A stretch of DNA of 64,000 nt from Homarus americanus (GCF_018991925.1 NW_024726235.1:4955912-5019911), one strand, 5' to 3'. Shown: positions 10,431 to 22,047, numbered from the stretch's first letter. Notes: a model not told the origin generated them from the letters alone. Numbers and translations: made by a program.

Positions 10431-11173
10431 CTCCTGCTAGTCCTTCCTTCCCTCCTGCTAGTCCTTTCCTTCCTCCCGTTAGTCCTTCCTTCCTCCTGCT
10501 AGTCCTTCTCCCTTCCTCTTGCTAGTCCTTCCTTCCTCCTGTTAGTCCTTCCATCCTCCCCGCTAGTCCTTCCTTCCTGCTGTCGCTCCTTCCTCCCCTG
10601 CTGGGGTCGTTCCTTCCTCTGCTAGTCCTTCCTTCCTCCCTGTTAGTCCTTCCCCCTGCTAGTCCATGCTCTCTCCCGCTAGTCCTTCCTTCCTCCCGCT
10701 AGTCCTTCCTTCCTCCCTGCTAGCTCTTCCTTCCTCCCGCTAGTCCTCCCTTCCCTCCCGTTAGTCCTTCCTTTCCTCCTGCTACTTCCTTCCTTCCTCC
10801 GTTAGTCCTTTTCCTTCCTCCCGCTAGTCCTTCTTCCTCCTGCTAGTCCTCTTCCTTTCCTCCGCTAGTCCTTCCTTCCTTCCTCCTGCTTAGTCCTTCC
10901 TTCCTCCCGCTAGTCCTCTTCCTTCCTCCCTGCCAGTCCTTCCTTCCTCCCGTTGTCCTTCCTCCCTGCTAGTCCTTCCCTTCCTCCTGCTACTCCTTCC
11001 TTCTCCTGCCTAGTCCTTCCTTCCTCCTGCTAGTCCTTCCTTCCTCCCGCTAGTCCTTCCTTCCTCCTGCTACTCCTTCCTTCCTCCTGCTAGTCCTTCC
11101 TTCCTCCCACTAGTCCTTCCTTCCTCCTGCTAGTCCTTCCTTTCTCCCGCTAGTCCATGCTTCCTCCTGCTAG
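10431..11173. repeat. 20-bp minisatellite, ~36 copies
   Basis: The unit ccttccttcctcctgctagt repeats at exactly 20 bp between 11020 and 11165. Between 10440 and 11000 the same unit is disturbed by many single-base indels. See the finding on array quality. Confidence 0.92.
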
Positions 11174-11305
11174 TAACCTAACCTAACCTGATCTTGTTAA
11201 CCTAACCTGACCTAGTTAACCCAACCCAGATAACTCAACCCAAACTTGTTAATTCTAACCTAACCCAACCTAATTTAACCTAACCCAACCTGAGCTTGTT
11301 AACAT
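11174..11305. repeat. Interstitial telomere-like AACCT block
   Basis: Tandem and degenerate taacct/aaccc pentamers mixed with cttgttaac words. (AACCT)n is the complement of the arthropod telomere repeat TTAGG. It is flanked by ordinary sequence, so it is interstitial. Confidence 0.85.
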
Positions 11306-11635
11306 TATACATTAGTAATTAAATGCGTAAATCAAAACGAATTACCAATAAGAATATCCTGATGATTTTATGGCGACTCGGATAATATTTACACTGTGAA
11401 AATATCTAGTTAACAGAACATTATATATTCAAGGTGTTTTTGACGACTCGGATGGGAAGTATTTTCACCGTGTATGTGTCAGAGGAAGATCTACTGTGTG
11501 AGGAGGAATATTATGCATTACTCTATTACCATAAACACCATCACGAACACATTTGCTCATAAGGACGAAGAACTTTTTCCACTTTTTTTTTCCCTGGAGA
11601 GTAAAATGTTTTCAGTGATGTTAAAAAAAATACTC
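11306..11635. other. Unique AT-rich DNA with a duplicated motif
   Basis: The words gacgactcgga and ggcgactcggat, each near a run resembling atttacactgtgaaaat / tattttcaccgtgt, occur at about 11372-11402 and 11441-11475. This is a diverged ~75-bp duplication. No gene seen. Confidence 0.5.
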
Positions 11636-11642
11636 GTTTATT

Positions 11643-11673
<31 letters not shown>

Positions 11674-11728
11674 TTTGCTTATTTATTTATTAATTAATTT
11701 ATTTATATAATTATTTATTTATTTATTT

Positions 11729-11759
<31 letters not shown>

Positions 11760-11768
11760 TTGATTTAT
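11636..11768. repeat. (TTTA)n microsatellite
   Basis: About 30 tetranucleotide units with a few interruptions (gctt, attaatt). Confidence 0.95.
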
Positions 11769-12148
11769 TGCTTCATTTGGGATGTCCTCTACAACAGTCC
11801 ACTTACAGGTTGATTTATACATTAATTAAGTAGTTTGATATTATAAAAAAATCTTCATAAACACGGAAATATAATCAGCTTACTAAGGCGTCATTAACTA
11901 CTTCATTAGTATCAACACAAGTGATAGTTCTTAGTGACTGCAGAGGAGACGGGAACCACTCACTCACTCACTCACTCGTTTCTTACCTTTCAAGTACTCC
12001 TATATTCCCCATGTTGTTGATGACCTCTTACGTCTTAGGTCAAGGTCATATCCTCATTAAAATTAACGAGTAGTGACCTTGTTGGTTGAAACTTGCGGGA
12101 GGTAACGATTGACTGGCCTGACTGACTCGGATTGACATTGACACTGAT

Positions 12149-12632
12149 TGTACTTCGACGATATACGCTTTGTTTTGGAGTATTCTGACGATATACGCTT
12201 TGTTTTGGAGGATTTTGACGATATACGCTTTGTTTTGGAGGATTTTGACGATATGCGCTTTGTTTTGGAGGATTTTGACGATATACGCTTTGTTTTGGAG
12301 GATTTTGACGATATACGCTTTGTTTTGGAGGATTTTGATGATATACGCTTTGTTTTGGAGGATTTTGATGATATACGCTTTGTTTTGGAGGATTTTGACG
12401 ATATACGCTTTGTTATGGGGGATTTTGACGATATACGCTTTGTTTTGGAGGATTTTGACGATATACGCTTTGTTTTGGAGGATTTTGACGATATGCGCTT
12501 TGTTTTGGAGGATTTTGACGATATACGCTTTGTTTTGGAGGATTTTGACGATATACGCTTTGTTATGGAGGATTTTGACGATATGCACTTTGTTATGGAG
12601 GATTTTGACGATATGCGGCTTAATGTTGTATA
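12149..12632. repeat. 30-bp minisatellite, ~16 copies
   Basis: Unit of 30 bp, core gacgatatacgctttgtttt, with substitutions only (ata/atg, ttttggag/ttatgggg). The period is ten codons, so one minus and two plus frames are fully open: a DFDDIRFVLE decamer, an ILTIYALFWR decamer, and a KAYIVKILQN decamer on minus. To the right (about 12650-12715) more diverged copies (gacgatatatgcattaattg) continue the series. No start context or splice signal favours any frame, so I treat this as non-coding. Confidence 0.95.
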
Positions 12633-12975
12633 AAATTTTATCGATATTTGTATTATGAAATTCTGACGATATATGCATTAATTGTATATACATTTTATGG
12701 ATATACCATTTAAACAATGTCACTTTGATGTAATATCGTCACAGATGTGTAATTTGATGTTACGTAAACCTTTAACGATATGTAGGTAATTTCAATTTGT
12801 CCTAAGAAGATAAATACTGCTTTGTTCATTTACTCAGGAACAAAATAAATTCTCCAGTAAGGTTGAAAAGAGTCCTGGTATTATAAGAACGAAACTTAAA
12901 TTCTTTTTTGTGCGTTTTTTTTATTTTGGTTTATTCGATTCTATACCTTACAAAATATGTGTGGAGAAAATATTT
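12633..12975. other. Decaying minisatellite edge and unique AT-rich DNA
   Basis: Diverged copies of the 30-bp unit fade out by about 12780. The rest is AT-rich DNA with no feature seen. Confidence 0.55.
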
Positions 12976-12978
12976 TAG

Positions 12979-13004
12979 TGGGTGTGTGTGTGTGTGTGTG
13001 TAAC

Positions 13005-13055
<51 letters not shown>

Positions 13056-13100
13056 ACCTCCTTCCCCCACCTCCCTCCCCCACCTCTCTCTCCCCCACCT
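12979..13100. repeat. (GT)n, (CT)n and CCACCTCCCTC compound repeat
   Basis: GT run at about 12983-13001, CT run at about 13010-13049, then ccacctccctcccc words. Confidence 0.93.
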
Positions 13101-13289
13101 CATACATATATTTAAATAATTCTCAACATCCCAGACACACTATACCACGCCACACTCCACCACGTCCCTGCAAGACCTGACCAGCTCCGAGGGGGTGGGG
13201 AAGGTGGAAAAGGTCAACTCCATGATTGAAATATCAGCTGGCCGGAACACAAGCTCACGAGTACCTTTTTACCTCGTCCTATCTCCGTG

Positions 13290-13865
13290 ATATTATGAGG
13301 GAGGGATGAGTTGAAGTGAGGGCGGGGAGAGGGGGAAAGGAGGAGGAATGTTGAGTGGAGGCGATGGGTTGATATGAGGGATTGAGGGAGAGATGGTTGG
13401 AGAGAGGGGGAGAGAGAGGGGGAGGGAGAGAGGAGAGGAAGGTGTTAGTGGAGGCGATGGACGTATGAGGGATTGAGGAGAAGATGGTTGGAGAGAGGGA
13501 GAGAAGGGGAGGGAGGAGGAGAGCTTTCAATGGAGGAGGGAGGAGGAGGGAGGAAGAGGGCTGTGGAGGGAGGGAGGAGGAGGAGGTGGGAGTGAATGAG
13601 GAAAGGAGTTGTTGGAAGAGGAAGGGGAAAGGTGGTAGGAGAGTGATGGAGGAAGGATGAAGAGGAGGGAGGAGAAAAGGGAAGGAGGAAAGAGGCTTGA
13701 TGGAAGAGGAGGAGGAGCCGTGGAGGAAGGGAGGAGGAGAAGAAGGAGGAAGGGAGGAGAAAAGAAGAAGGAGGAGGAAGGGGAAGGAAGTAGGTGAAGT
13801 GGTATGGGAGTGATGAAGGAGGAGGGAGGAAGAGAGGAGAAAGGAGGAGGGTGGAAGGATCGTGA
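13290..13865. repeat. Polypurine GGAGGA tract with an internal duplication
   Basis: Nearly pure purine. The segment containing ggaggcgatgg, tatgagggattgagg and gatggttggagagaggg occurs at about 13356-13410 and again at about 13452-13500, so part of the tract was duplicated. The minus-strand Ser/Pro/Leu frames are compositional. Confidence 0.9.
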
Positions 13866-13911
13866 CAACAACTCAATTACCGGTAATGTGGATGAGTGAA
13901 GCACGGGAGGG

Positions 13912-13912
13912 T

Positions 13913-13948
<36 letters not shown>
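13912..13948. repeat. (CT)n microsatellite
   Basis: About 17 CT units. Confidence 0.95.
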
Positions 13949-13951
<3 letters not shown>

Positions 13952-14089
13952 CCTTGCCCCTGAAAAGCTGCCCCGATGGCGTAAATAATGATGATGACGC
14001 AATTAATGACGATGATTATGACGATGTAACCCACCACATCTTATATATATATCTATAGTACCTCTGTCATTCTTGAAACAAAATAAGTG

Positions 14090-14155
14090 CTCCCAGCCAC
14101 CCTCCCCTTCCTCCCCTCCTTCCTTCCTCCCTCCTCGCCCCCCTCCCCCCTCCTT
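14090..14155. repeat. C/T-rich stretch
   Basis: Run of ccttcctccc words next to AT-rich DNA. Confidence 0.75.
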
Positions 14156-14600
14156 AAAATATATATATTATCCACTTATCGCTTTACGGTTATAATTGTT
14201 TTTCTTTTACGTCAACATTATTTATAAAAAAAAGATTATAAAAAAAAATTTATTTCCATCAACAAATAAAAAAAGGATAATATTTTGTTTATATTTACAT
14301 TTATTTGTAAAAGATTATAAGGTATAGAAACTAACACCTCTAAACGGTATCGACATTTATAGAAAAACAAAAGACCATCACACATGACCTCTCTTGAAGG
14401 AACCAACACTCACGAGCCACGAAAACTCTCCCGTCCGAGGTAATTTAGTCCCATATATAAAGTTAATGAAGAGATTCACTCGCCCTTATAAGCGGTAATA
14501 GCTTCGTGAACGTACCAACTGAGAGACCTGTTGTGGCCTTCTTAAGCGGAGTGATGAATGAGAGACATTTACTGGCTTAAGTGAGATAGAGAGGAGGCCG
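14156..14600. other. Unique AT-rich DNA, no feature recognised
   Basis: Low-GC DNA with A-runs and T-runs. No domain-bearing frame. Confidence 0.6.
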
Positions 14601-14607
14601 TGACGTG

Positions 14608-14810
14608 TAGAGAGATGTGGGTGGTGGTGGTGGGGGGGGGTTGGGGGTGGTTAAGAAGGGAAGGATGGTGGTGGTTGGTCGGAGATGGTGGGGAGAGGAA
14701 GATGATGGGGATAATGATGAGAATGTTGGTGATAATGATGATGGAAATGGTGGTGATGGTGGTGATGGTGGTGATGATGATTATAATAATGTTGATGAAG
14801 ATAATTTATG
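14608..14810. repeat. GGT/GAT-rich simple repeat
   Basis: Runs of ggtggt, gatgat and ataatg, impure. The Gly/Val/Asp frames are by-products. Confidence 0.85.
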
Positions 14811-14932
14811 GTCGTAAAATGGTATGTGTCTTAGGTGAGATGTACAGGAACCTTTGATCACCTGAAGAATTTACAGGTAAACACACTAATTAGCCTTAGA
14901 GTCGATGGAAAACTTAAAAAAAAATTCTCAGG

Positions 14933-14936
<4 letters not shown>

Positions 14937-15014
<78 letters not shown>

Positions 15015-15065
15015 ATTATTATTGTTATTATTATTATTATTATTACTTCTATTATTATTATAATT
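14937..15065. repeat. (TTA)n microsatellite
   Basis: About 42 TTA units with a few substitutions. The poly-Ile frame is a by-product. Confidence 0.96.
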
Positions 15066-15500
15066 ACTAACTCCTATTAAACATAAGTTCCACTCCTCTT
15101 AAAACTCAAACATCCACAAGTTGACTATTGTTTGTGTAAAAAAAAAATATTCTCATTTAGTTTATTTAAAATTTATAAACTTTTTTTTCAACTCACCGTC
15201 AAGAGATGTGGGTAAGAGACCGCTTACTGACCCTCAACCTCGTACTGGGCCTCTTCTTGTTAGCAGAACAAGGCTTCATGGGTTTCCTGCGGCCAGAGTT
15301 CTTGGTGGGTGTTGAGATCTTCTCCTTGCTGGGTGTTGAGGTCTTCTCCTTGCTGTCCCAGTTGGCGTTTTTCTTCAGTCCATGAGTCGAGGGGAAGGGC
15401 GGCAGGGAAGGAGCCTTAAGGAACTGTTCTGGTCCCTTATAGTAACAAGTACATGATCCGCCACAGTTTACTTTTTTATTTTTTTTCGTTCTTTCCTCGT
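15066..15500. other. Mostly unique DNA with a 28-bp direct repeat
   Basis: The word ctccttgctgggtgttgag with gtcttctccttgctg recurs around 15310-15352, giving two tandem ~28-bp copies. No gene seen. Confidence 0.55.
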
Positions 15501-18372
15501 TTGTGTTTACAGAGTCCCTTGACGTATGTGTTTACAGAGTCCCTTGACGTATGTGTTTACAGAGTCCCTTGACATATGTGTTTACAGAGTCCCTTGCCGT
15601 ATGTGTTTACAGAGTTCCTTGACGTATGTGTTTACAGAGTCCCTGATGCATGTGGTTTATAGAGACCTTGACGTATTGTTTATAGAGTCCTTGACATATG
15701 TGCTGCTAAGAGTCCCTGACGAAATAGGTTTACAGAGTCCCTTGACTGTATGTGTTACAGAGTCCCTTGACGTATGTGTCATGGTAGTCCCTTGACGTAA
15801 GGTAAGGTTTACAGAGTCCCTTTGCTGCATGTGCTTACAGAAAGTCCCTTTGACATAAAGCTTATAGAAGTTCCTTGACGCGTGGGCTACAGATTCCTTT
15901 GCTGCATAGAAGCTACAGAGTCCCTTGACGTATGCTTACAGAGTCCTTGACGTATGTGTTTATAGTAGAGTCCCTTGTCGTATGTAGCTACAGTCCCTTG
16001 ACATATGTTATGAGTCCTTGACGTATGGGGTTACAGAGTCCCTTGACGTATGTGTTTATAGATCCTTGACGTATGTGTTTACAGAGTCCCTGATGCATGT
16101 GTTTACAGAGTCCCTTGACGTATGTGCTTTTTCATATATCCCTTGACGTATGTTACAGAGTCCTTTGACGTATGTGGCTACAGGAGTCCCTTGCCGTATG
16201 TGTTTATTAAGAGTCCCTGATGATACAGAGTCTCTGACGTATGTGTTTACAGAGTCCCTTGACGTATAAGCTTACAGAGTCCATTGACGTGTTGCGTATC
16301 CCTTGACGTATGTGTTTACAGAGTTCCTTGATGGCAAGCAGAGTCCCCGGATTACAGTGCTTACAGAGTCCCTGACGTATGTGCTTGCAGAGTCCCTTTT
16401 GACGAATGGGCGACAGAGTCCCTTGACGTATGTAGTTAAGAGTCCTTTTGAATGTATGTGGCTTATAGGATCCCTGATGTATATATGATTACAGAGTCTC
16501 CTTTGACGTATGTGTTTACAGAGTCCTTGACGGTATGTGCTTGCAGAGTCCTCGACGGCGCAGATTACAGGGTCCTTGACGTGCGTGTTTACAGAGTCCC
16601 TTGACGTATAAAGCATAGAGTCCCTTTATCGACAGGTTACAGAGTCTTGACGTATGTGCTATTAGAGCCCTGACGTATGTGACACAGAGTCTCTTGACGT
16701 ATGTGGGGCCAAGCAGAGTCCTTGACGTAAGCAGAGTCCCTTGACGTATGTGTTTATAGAGTTCCTTGACATATGTGTTTATATAGAGACCTTTGACGTA
16801 GCTTACAGAGTCCCTGACGTATGGCTTACAGAGTCCCTTGACGTATGTGTTTGAAAGAGTCCCTTTGACGTATGTAAGCTACAGAGTCCTTGTCAAGGTG
16901 TTTTTATATCTGACGGTATGTTTATGGCAGAGTCCCTTGACGTATGCGATTACAGAGTCCCTTGACGCATGTGTTTTACAGAGTCCTTGACGTGGGCGGT
17001 TAAGAGTCCTTTGACGTAGCGTGGTTGCAGAGTCCCTTGATATATGTGTTTATAGAGTCCCTTGACGTAAGCTTACAGAGTCCCTGACGGAGGTGGCTTA
17101 CAGAGTCCCTTGACGTGTGTGTTGTTGCAGAGTCCCCTGTGACGTATGTAAGCTTACAGAGTCCTTGACGTATGTAAGCTTACAGAGTCCCTTTGACGTA
17201 TGTGGCTACAGAGTCCCTTGACGTATGTGTTTACGCAGTCCCTTGACAGGCAAGCATAGAGTCCCTTTGACGTATGTGTTGCAGGTTCCCTAATGCAGGT
17301 TTACAGGAGAGTCCCTTGACGTGCCGGCAGAGTTCCTTGACGTATGTGTTACAGAGTTCTTGACGTATGTGTTTTACAGAGTCTCTCTTGATGTATGTGT
17401 TTACAGAGTCCCTTGACGTATGTGTGTTTACAGAGTCCCTTGACGCGTATGTGTGTTTACAGGTCCTGACGTATGTGTTTGGCGGCATTCTTGACGGCGT
17501 GCTTACAGAGTCCCTTGACGGGGTTTACAGAGTCCCTTGACGTAGCAAAAGGCGAGAGTCCCTGACGTAGCGTGTTTACAGAGTTCCTTGACGTATGTAA
17601 GCTTACAGAGTTTCTGATGCATAAGCTTACAGCAGGAGTCCTGACGTAGTTATATCCCTCGATGCGTGTTTACAGAGTCCCTGATGTATGTGTTTACAGA
17701 GTCCTCAATGTATGTGTGTTTACAGAGTCCTTTGATGTACAGTTACAGAGGAGTCCCTTGACGTATGTGTTTACAGAGTCCTTGGATGGATGTGGGTTAC
17801 AGAGTCCCTGACGTATGTGTTTACAGAGTCCCTTTGACGTATGTGGCTACAGAGTCTCTTGATGTATGTGTTTACAGAGTCCTGACGTATGTTGTTATAG
17901 AGTCCCTTGATCGTATATGTGCTTACAGAGTCCCTGACGCGTGTTATAGAGTCCCTTGACGTGTAAGTATATGAGGTTCCGTGATGTATAGTTTTCTACA
18001 GAGTCCTTGACGTATGTGTTTACAGAGTCCCTTGACGTATGTGTTTACAGAGTCCCTTGACGTATGTGTTTACAGTGTTCCTTGACGTATGTGTTTACAG
18101 AGTTCCTTGACGTATGTGTTTACAGAGTTCCTTGACGTATGTGTTTACAGAGTCCCTTGACGTATGTGTTTACAGAGTTCCTTGACGTATGTGTTTACAG
18201 AGTTCCTTGACGTATGTGTTTACAGAGTCCCTTGACGTATGTGTTTACAGAGTCCCTTGACGTATGTGTTTACAGAGTTCCTTGACGTATGTGTTTACAG
18301 AGTCCCTTGACGTATGTGTTTACAGAGTCCCTTGACGTATGTGTTTACAGAGTCCCTTGACGGATGTGTGAA
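15500..18372. repeat. 25-bp satellite, ~115 copies, noisy interior
   Basis: The unit is acagagtcccttgacgtatg plus tgttt, exactly 25 bp at both ends (about 15505-15620 and 18000-18365). Between about 15630 and 17990 almost every copy has insertions, deletions or replacements such as aagctta or ggcta for gtgttta. Short frames on both strands have no coding meaning. See the finding on array quality. Confidence 0.95.
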
Positions 18373-18432
18373 TGTCTTGTCAACTTTGAACCTTTTTTAA
18401 ATGACTACTGAAATATATTTAAGAATTCACTT

Positions 18433-18471
18433 GGGTTCAGGAGACAAAAAAACAAAACATTTCTTGAACCC
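18433..18471. other. Short inverted repeat TGGGTTCA/TGAACCCA
   Basis: Eight-base perfect arms about 23 bp apart in unique DNA between two satellites. Probably incidental. Confidence 0.3.
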
Positions 18472-18545
18472 AGAGTTGAGAAATTGGTACTTCGGATACC
18501 TAAAATGGAACCCGGAAAATAGTATGAGGCTGGCTTTTATCAAAT

Positions 18546-18805
18546 ATCCGTGTTGGGTAATCAATTTATCTCTCCCATATATCCGTGTTGGGTAATCAAT
18601 TTATCTCTCCCATATATCCGTGTTGGGTAATCAATTTATCTCTCCCATATATCCGTGTTGGGTAATCAATTTATCTCTCCCATATATCCGTGTTGGGTAA
18701 TCAATTTATCTCTCCCATATATCCGTGTTGGGTAATCAAATTTATCTTCCCATATATCCAGTGTTGGGTAATCAATTTATCTCTCCCATATATCCGTGTT
18801 AGTAA
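18546..18805. repeat. 35-bp minisatellite, ~7.3 copies
   Basis: Core atccgtgttgggtaatcaat, followed by ttatctctcccatat, repeating at 35 bp. Only the last two copies show small indels. Confidence 0.94.
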
Positions 18806-18939
18806 AAATTAATTGATCTAAAACTGATGATTTGAATAATGAATTGATTTATTTTCTGAGGAAGGAATTTATGGTTGCTTCTCTCAACTTAATTGTTCAC
18901 TTGTGGTCGCCATATAGGAGGTCTCTCGTTTATGCTTGT

Positions 18940-19099
18940 CTGTCTGCCCCTGTCTGTCTGTCTGTCGTCTGTCTGTTGTCTGTCTGTCTGTCTCTTTCGG
19001 TTTGTATATGTCTTTGTTATCTCTGTCTGCCTTTATGTATCTTATTGTTTCTCTTTTTGTTTTGTATATTTATGTCCGTCTGTCTTTTCTGTCTTTCTG

Positions 19100-19130
<31 letters not shown>

Positions 19131-19135
19131 ATACA
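18940..19135. repeat. TCTG-rich repeat ending in (CT)n
   Basis: Runs of tctg/ctgt tetramers pass into ctctctct at about 19101-19131. Confidence 0.88.
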
Positions 19136-19144
19136 GTATAAATC

Positions 19145-19295
19145 TCTCAACACAGTATACCCTGGCCACAGTATACCCTGGCCACAGTGATACCCTGGTT
19201 GATAGTATACCCTGGCCACAGTAATTCTGCCACAGTGTACCCCAATAATAGTGCAGATACCCTCAGATACCCCTGCAATACAGTGTACCCCACAC
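19145..19295. repeat. Degenerate ~16-bp repeat 'cacagtataccctggc'
   Basis: The word cagtataccctggcca is tandem at about 19152-19185, then recurs in altered form (cagtgataccctgg, cagtgtacccc, cagataccc) to about 19290. It looks like an ageing minisatellite. Confidence 0.8.
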
Positions 19296-19429
19296 CACAG
19301 CTCGGTACTTGATCTTAACAAAGCCACTCTGAGATACCTGCAGCGAGAGACAATTACCGTAATGACTGACTATCTCTTGTTGATGACCTTGGGCGTGACC
19401 AGGAGGGGCGGAGGATATACTGTACGGTG

Positions 19430-19630
19430 CTCCACTTGACCTCTTCAGACCTCTCTCTGTCTGCCCTGTCTCTCTCTTTTTCTTTTTCCTCTCTCTCTTG
19501 TCTTTCTGTTCCTCTTCCCCCTTCTTTCTTCCCCGTCTCTCTCCCCTATCTCATTCTCTTCCTCTCCTTTTTCTTTCTTTGTCTCTCTCTCTCTCTTTGT
19601 CTGCCTGTGTCTCTGCCTGTCTCAAGAATA
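19430..19630. repeat. C/T-rich low-complexity tract
   Basis: ctctctt and ttcctctc words throughout. The Ser/Leu frames are compositional. Confidence 0.85.
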
Positions 19631-19710
19631 CCACAGTACCTTCTATAACATATTACATTACATACGTAATAAAGACGGATCAAATGTTACTTAGAGAATA
19701 ATTTAATCTT

Positions 19711-19758
19711 TACCCGACCCGACCCGACCCGACCCGAACCCGACCCGACCCGACCCGA
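19711..19758. repeat. (CCCGA)n pentanucleotide array
   Basis: Nine tandem acccg units with one extra base. The minus strand reads (GGGTC)n, so GGG runs recur every five bases, a close-packed G-quadruplex candidate. The same pentamer recurs in degenerate form at about 48830-49180. Confidence 0.93.
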
Positions 19759-20034
19759 TTGTCCAGATGTGATGAAACCCAAAGTCAGGGTGGTGGGGGG
19801 GGTGAGGGGGTGGGGGGGTTGAGGAATAACTCGAAGCTCACCCTTCATGTCACTGGCCCTTGTAACTAGTGGAGGAGTAGCCAGACACCTCTCATAGGCT
19901 TCCCACAATGCGTTTTATTTTTTCATTATTTTTTTCTTCTTTTAATTTTAATGTAACTCATTTGCATAATACTCACTATTTATGGACGTGCGTTGAAGAT
20001 AACACCTAGCTGGAACCCCTCTATTCCCCTAACC

Positions 20035-20305
20035 ATCTAACCTCTATCCCCCCAACCCCCCATCCCCAACCCCATCCCCATCCCCATCCCCAACCCCATC
20101 CCCATCCCCCCAACATACATCACCCCAACCCCCATCCCCTATCCCCCATCCCCAACCTCTCTCCCCACCCCCCCAACCCCATCCCCACATCCTCAACCCC
20201 CATCCCACCATCCCCCAAAGCCCATCCCCCCCCCATCCCCCATCCCCAACCCCATCCCCCCCATCCCCCCGCCTCTACTCCCCAACCCCAATCCCCCGAC
20301 CCTAG
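20035..20305. repeat. C-rich (CCCCAT)n/(CCCCAAC)n tract
   Basis: About 270 bp of ccccat and ccccaac words with almost no G. The complementary strand has many GGGG runs. Confidence 0.9.
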
Positions 20306-20444
20306 AGTATATTACTTCAGGTCTTCTTGCTTGAGGCAACTTCGGGCTTCTTCACGGGGCTGGTGTCGTAGAACCGAGGTATTTCTAACTTGTTAATTTG
20401 TTTTATTTCGTATTTTTTGTTTCGTGAACTAAGTGGTGTTGGTT

Positions 20445-20850
20445 AAGTTATAGGTCTTTAGTGTTAATTTCTCTATAATCTTCGTTAATTTTATCTATTT
20501 TCTTGGTTAATATATCTATAATTTTGGTTAATTTCTCTATAATCTTAAAGTTCTCTCTAATCTCCGTTAAATTCTCGATATTCTTCGTTAATTTGTCTAT
20601 AATCGTTAATTTGTCTATAATCTTCGTTAATTTCTCTATAATATTCGTGTTAATTTGTCTATAATCTTCGTTAATTTCTTTGTAATCCTGTTAATTTATC
20701 TATAATCTCCGTTAAATCGTCTATATAATCTTCGTTAATTTCTATAATCTTTGTTAATTTATCTATAATCTTCGTTAATTTCTCTATAATATTCGTGTTA
20801 ATTTGTCTATAATCTACGTTAATTTTTCTTTATAATCTTCGTTAATTTGT
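20445..20850. repeat. ~21-bp minisatellite, ~18 degenerate copies
   Basis: Core ttaatttgtctataatcttcg, with variants (tctctat, ttatctat, attcgtg) and small length changes. Confidence 0.9.
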
Positions 20851-20917
20851 TATGATTCTCACACGAGACTAAATTATCCTATGGTACTCGACCTTCAAGA
20901 CAACCTGCACTGTACAT

Positions 20918-20920
20918 AAG

Positions 20921-20963
<43 letters not shown>

Positions 20964-21000
20964 ATCATCATCATATCATCACATCATCATCATATCATCA
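20918..21000. repeat. (ATC)n microsatellite
   Basis: Pure tcatcatcat up to about 20963, then atatcatc interruptions. Confidence 0.95.
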
Positions 21001-21084
21001 CCTGAGACTCAACGTAAACTATCAATTTTTCTTCATAGATTAATTAACCCAATGTTTGGTTTTATACTTTCGGTAAATATTTGA

Positions 21085-21440
21085 AAGTTGACGTAGGTGA
21101 GCGTGGGTTGTCATGGGTGAATGTGGGTTTTTATGGGTGAGTGTGGGTTTTTATGGGTGAATGTGGGTTGTCATGGGTGAATGTGGGTTGTCATGGGTGA
21201 ACGTTGGTTGTCGTGGGTAAGCGTGGGTTATCATGGATGAGCGTGGGTTATGGGTGAACGTGGGTTGTTTTGGGTGAATGTGGATTATCATGGGTGAGCG
21301 TGGGTTGTCGTGGGTGAAGGTGGGAAGAAGAACGTGGGTGAGGGAATGTGAGCATGGATACCGGTGACTGATACTGGACAGCCGCAGCAGTTGAGCGTGG
21401 ATGAGGATGGGTGAGTGAGCGTGGGTGAGCGTGGGTGCAG
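21085..21440. repeat. 20-bp minisatellite, gtgggttgtcatgggtgaat
   Basis: About eight fairly regular copies to about 21250, then looser gtgggtgagcgtgg copies to about 21440. The minus frame encodes a Pro/Thr/His-rich repeat and is treated as non-coding. Confidence 0.9.
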
Positions 21441-21600
21441 GTGAGCCCCCGCCGTGTACATTAGCGGCGCGGTAGGGGGCGGCAGGGGCGGCGGCTGGTC
21501 TCCATGATTTAATAATCAATTACTGGACTTATTATCCGGCCGCCCTCTGTTACCCGGCCTGGAAGCCCAGCTGGAAGCCCAGGGAGGTAGAGACACTGAG
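21441..21600. promoter_or_regulatory. GC-rich island next to a homeodomain-like AT core (candidate only)
   Basis: A short GC-rich segment (ggcggcaggggcggcggctgg) adjoins atttaataatcaattactgg and then ccggccgccctctgttaccc. GC boxes beside AT-rich TAAT-type cores resemble regulatory DNA. No transcript evidence is visible, so this is a guess from composition. Confidence 0.25.

Positions 21601-21605
<5 letters not shown>

Positions 21606-21632
<27 letters not shown>
21606..21632. repeat. (GA)n microsatellite
   Basis: About 13 GA units. Confidence 0.93.
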
Positions 21633-21635
<3 letters not shown>

Positions 21636-21768
21636 AACAGTGAATCAATAATACAAGTACTACATTATATAACAAATATCACCCACACAGACAGACAGAC
21701 AGAACCCTTCCTCCTCTCCCCCGTCAACAAATTAATGCATAAAATTGATAATAACTTCAACCTGACTA

Positions 21769-22047
21769 ATAATTTATAACTCATTACGTACATAGAAAAC
21801 GTACACATGTAAACAAAATATTTAACTCATTACGTACATAGAAAACGTACACATGTAAACAAAATATATATCTAATTGCGTACATAGAAAACGTACACAT
21901 GTAAACAAAATATATAACTCATTACGTACATAGAAAACGTACACATGTAAACAAAATATATATCTAATTACGTACATAGAAAACGTACACATGTAAACAA
22001 AATATTTAACTCATAACGTACATAGAAAACGTACACATGTAAACAAA
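21769..22047. repeat. 46-bp minisatellite, 6 copies
   Basis: Core acatagaaaacgtacacatg, repeating every 46 bp with very few substitutions and no indels. Confidence 0.95.

Noticed and set aside
12046..12723. 225-codon minus frame and two 161-162-codon plus frames
   Set aside because: They come from a 30-bp tandem repeat open in several frames. No splice or start evidence and no homology recognised.
15500..18372. CRISPR-like array of regularly spaced repeats
   Set aside because: The 25-bp units abut directly with no unique spacers, and the surrounding DNA is eukaryotic.
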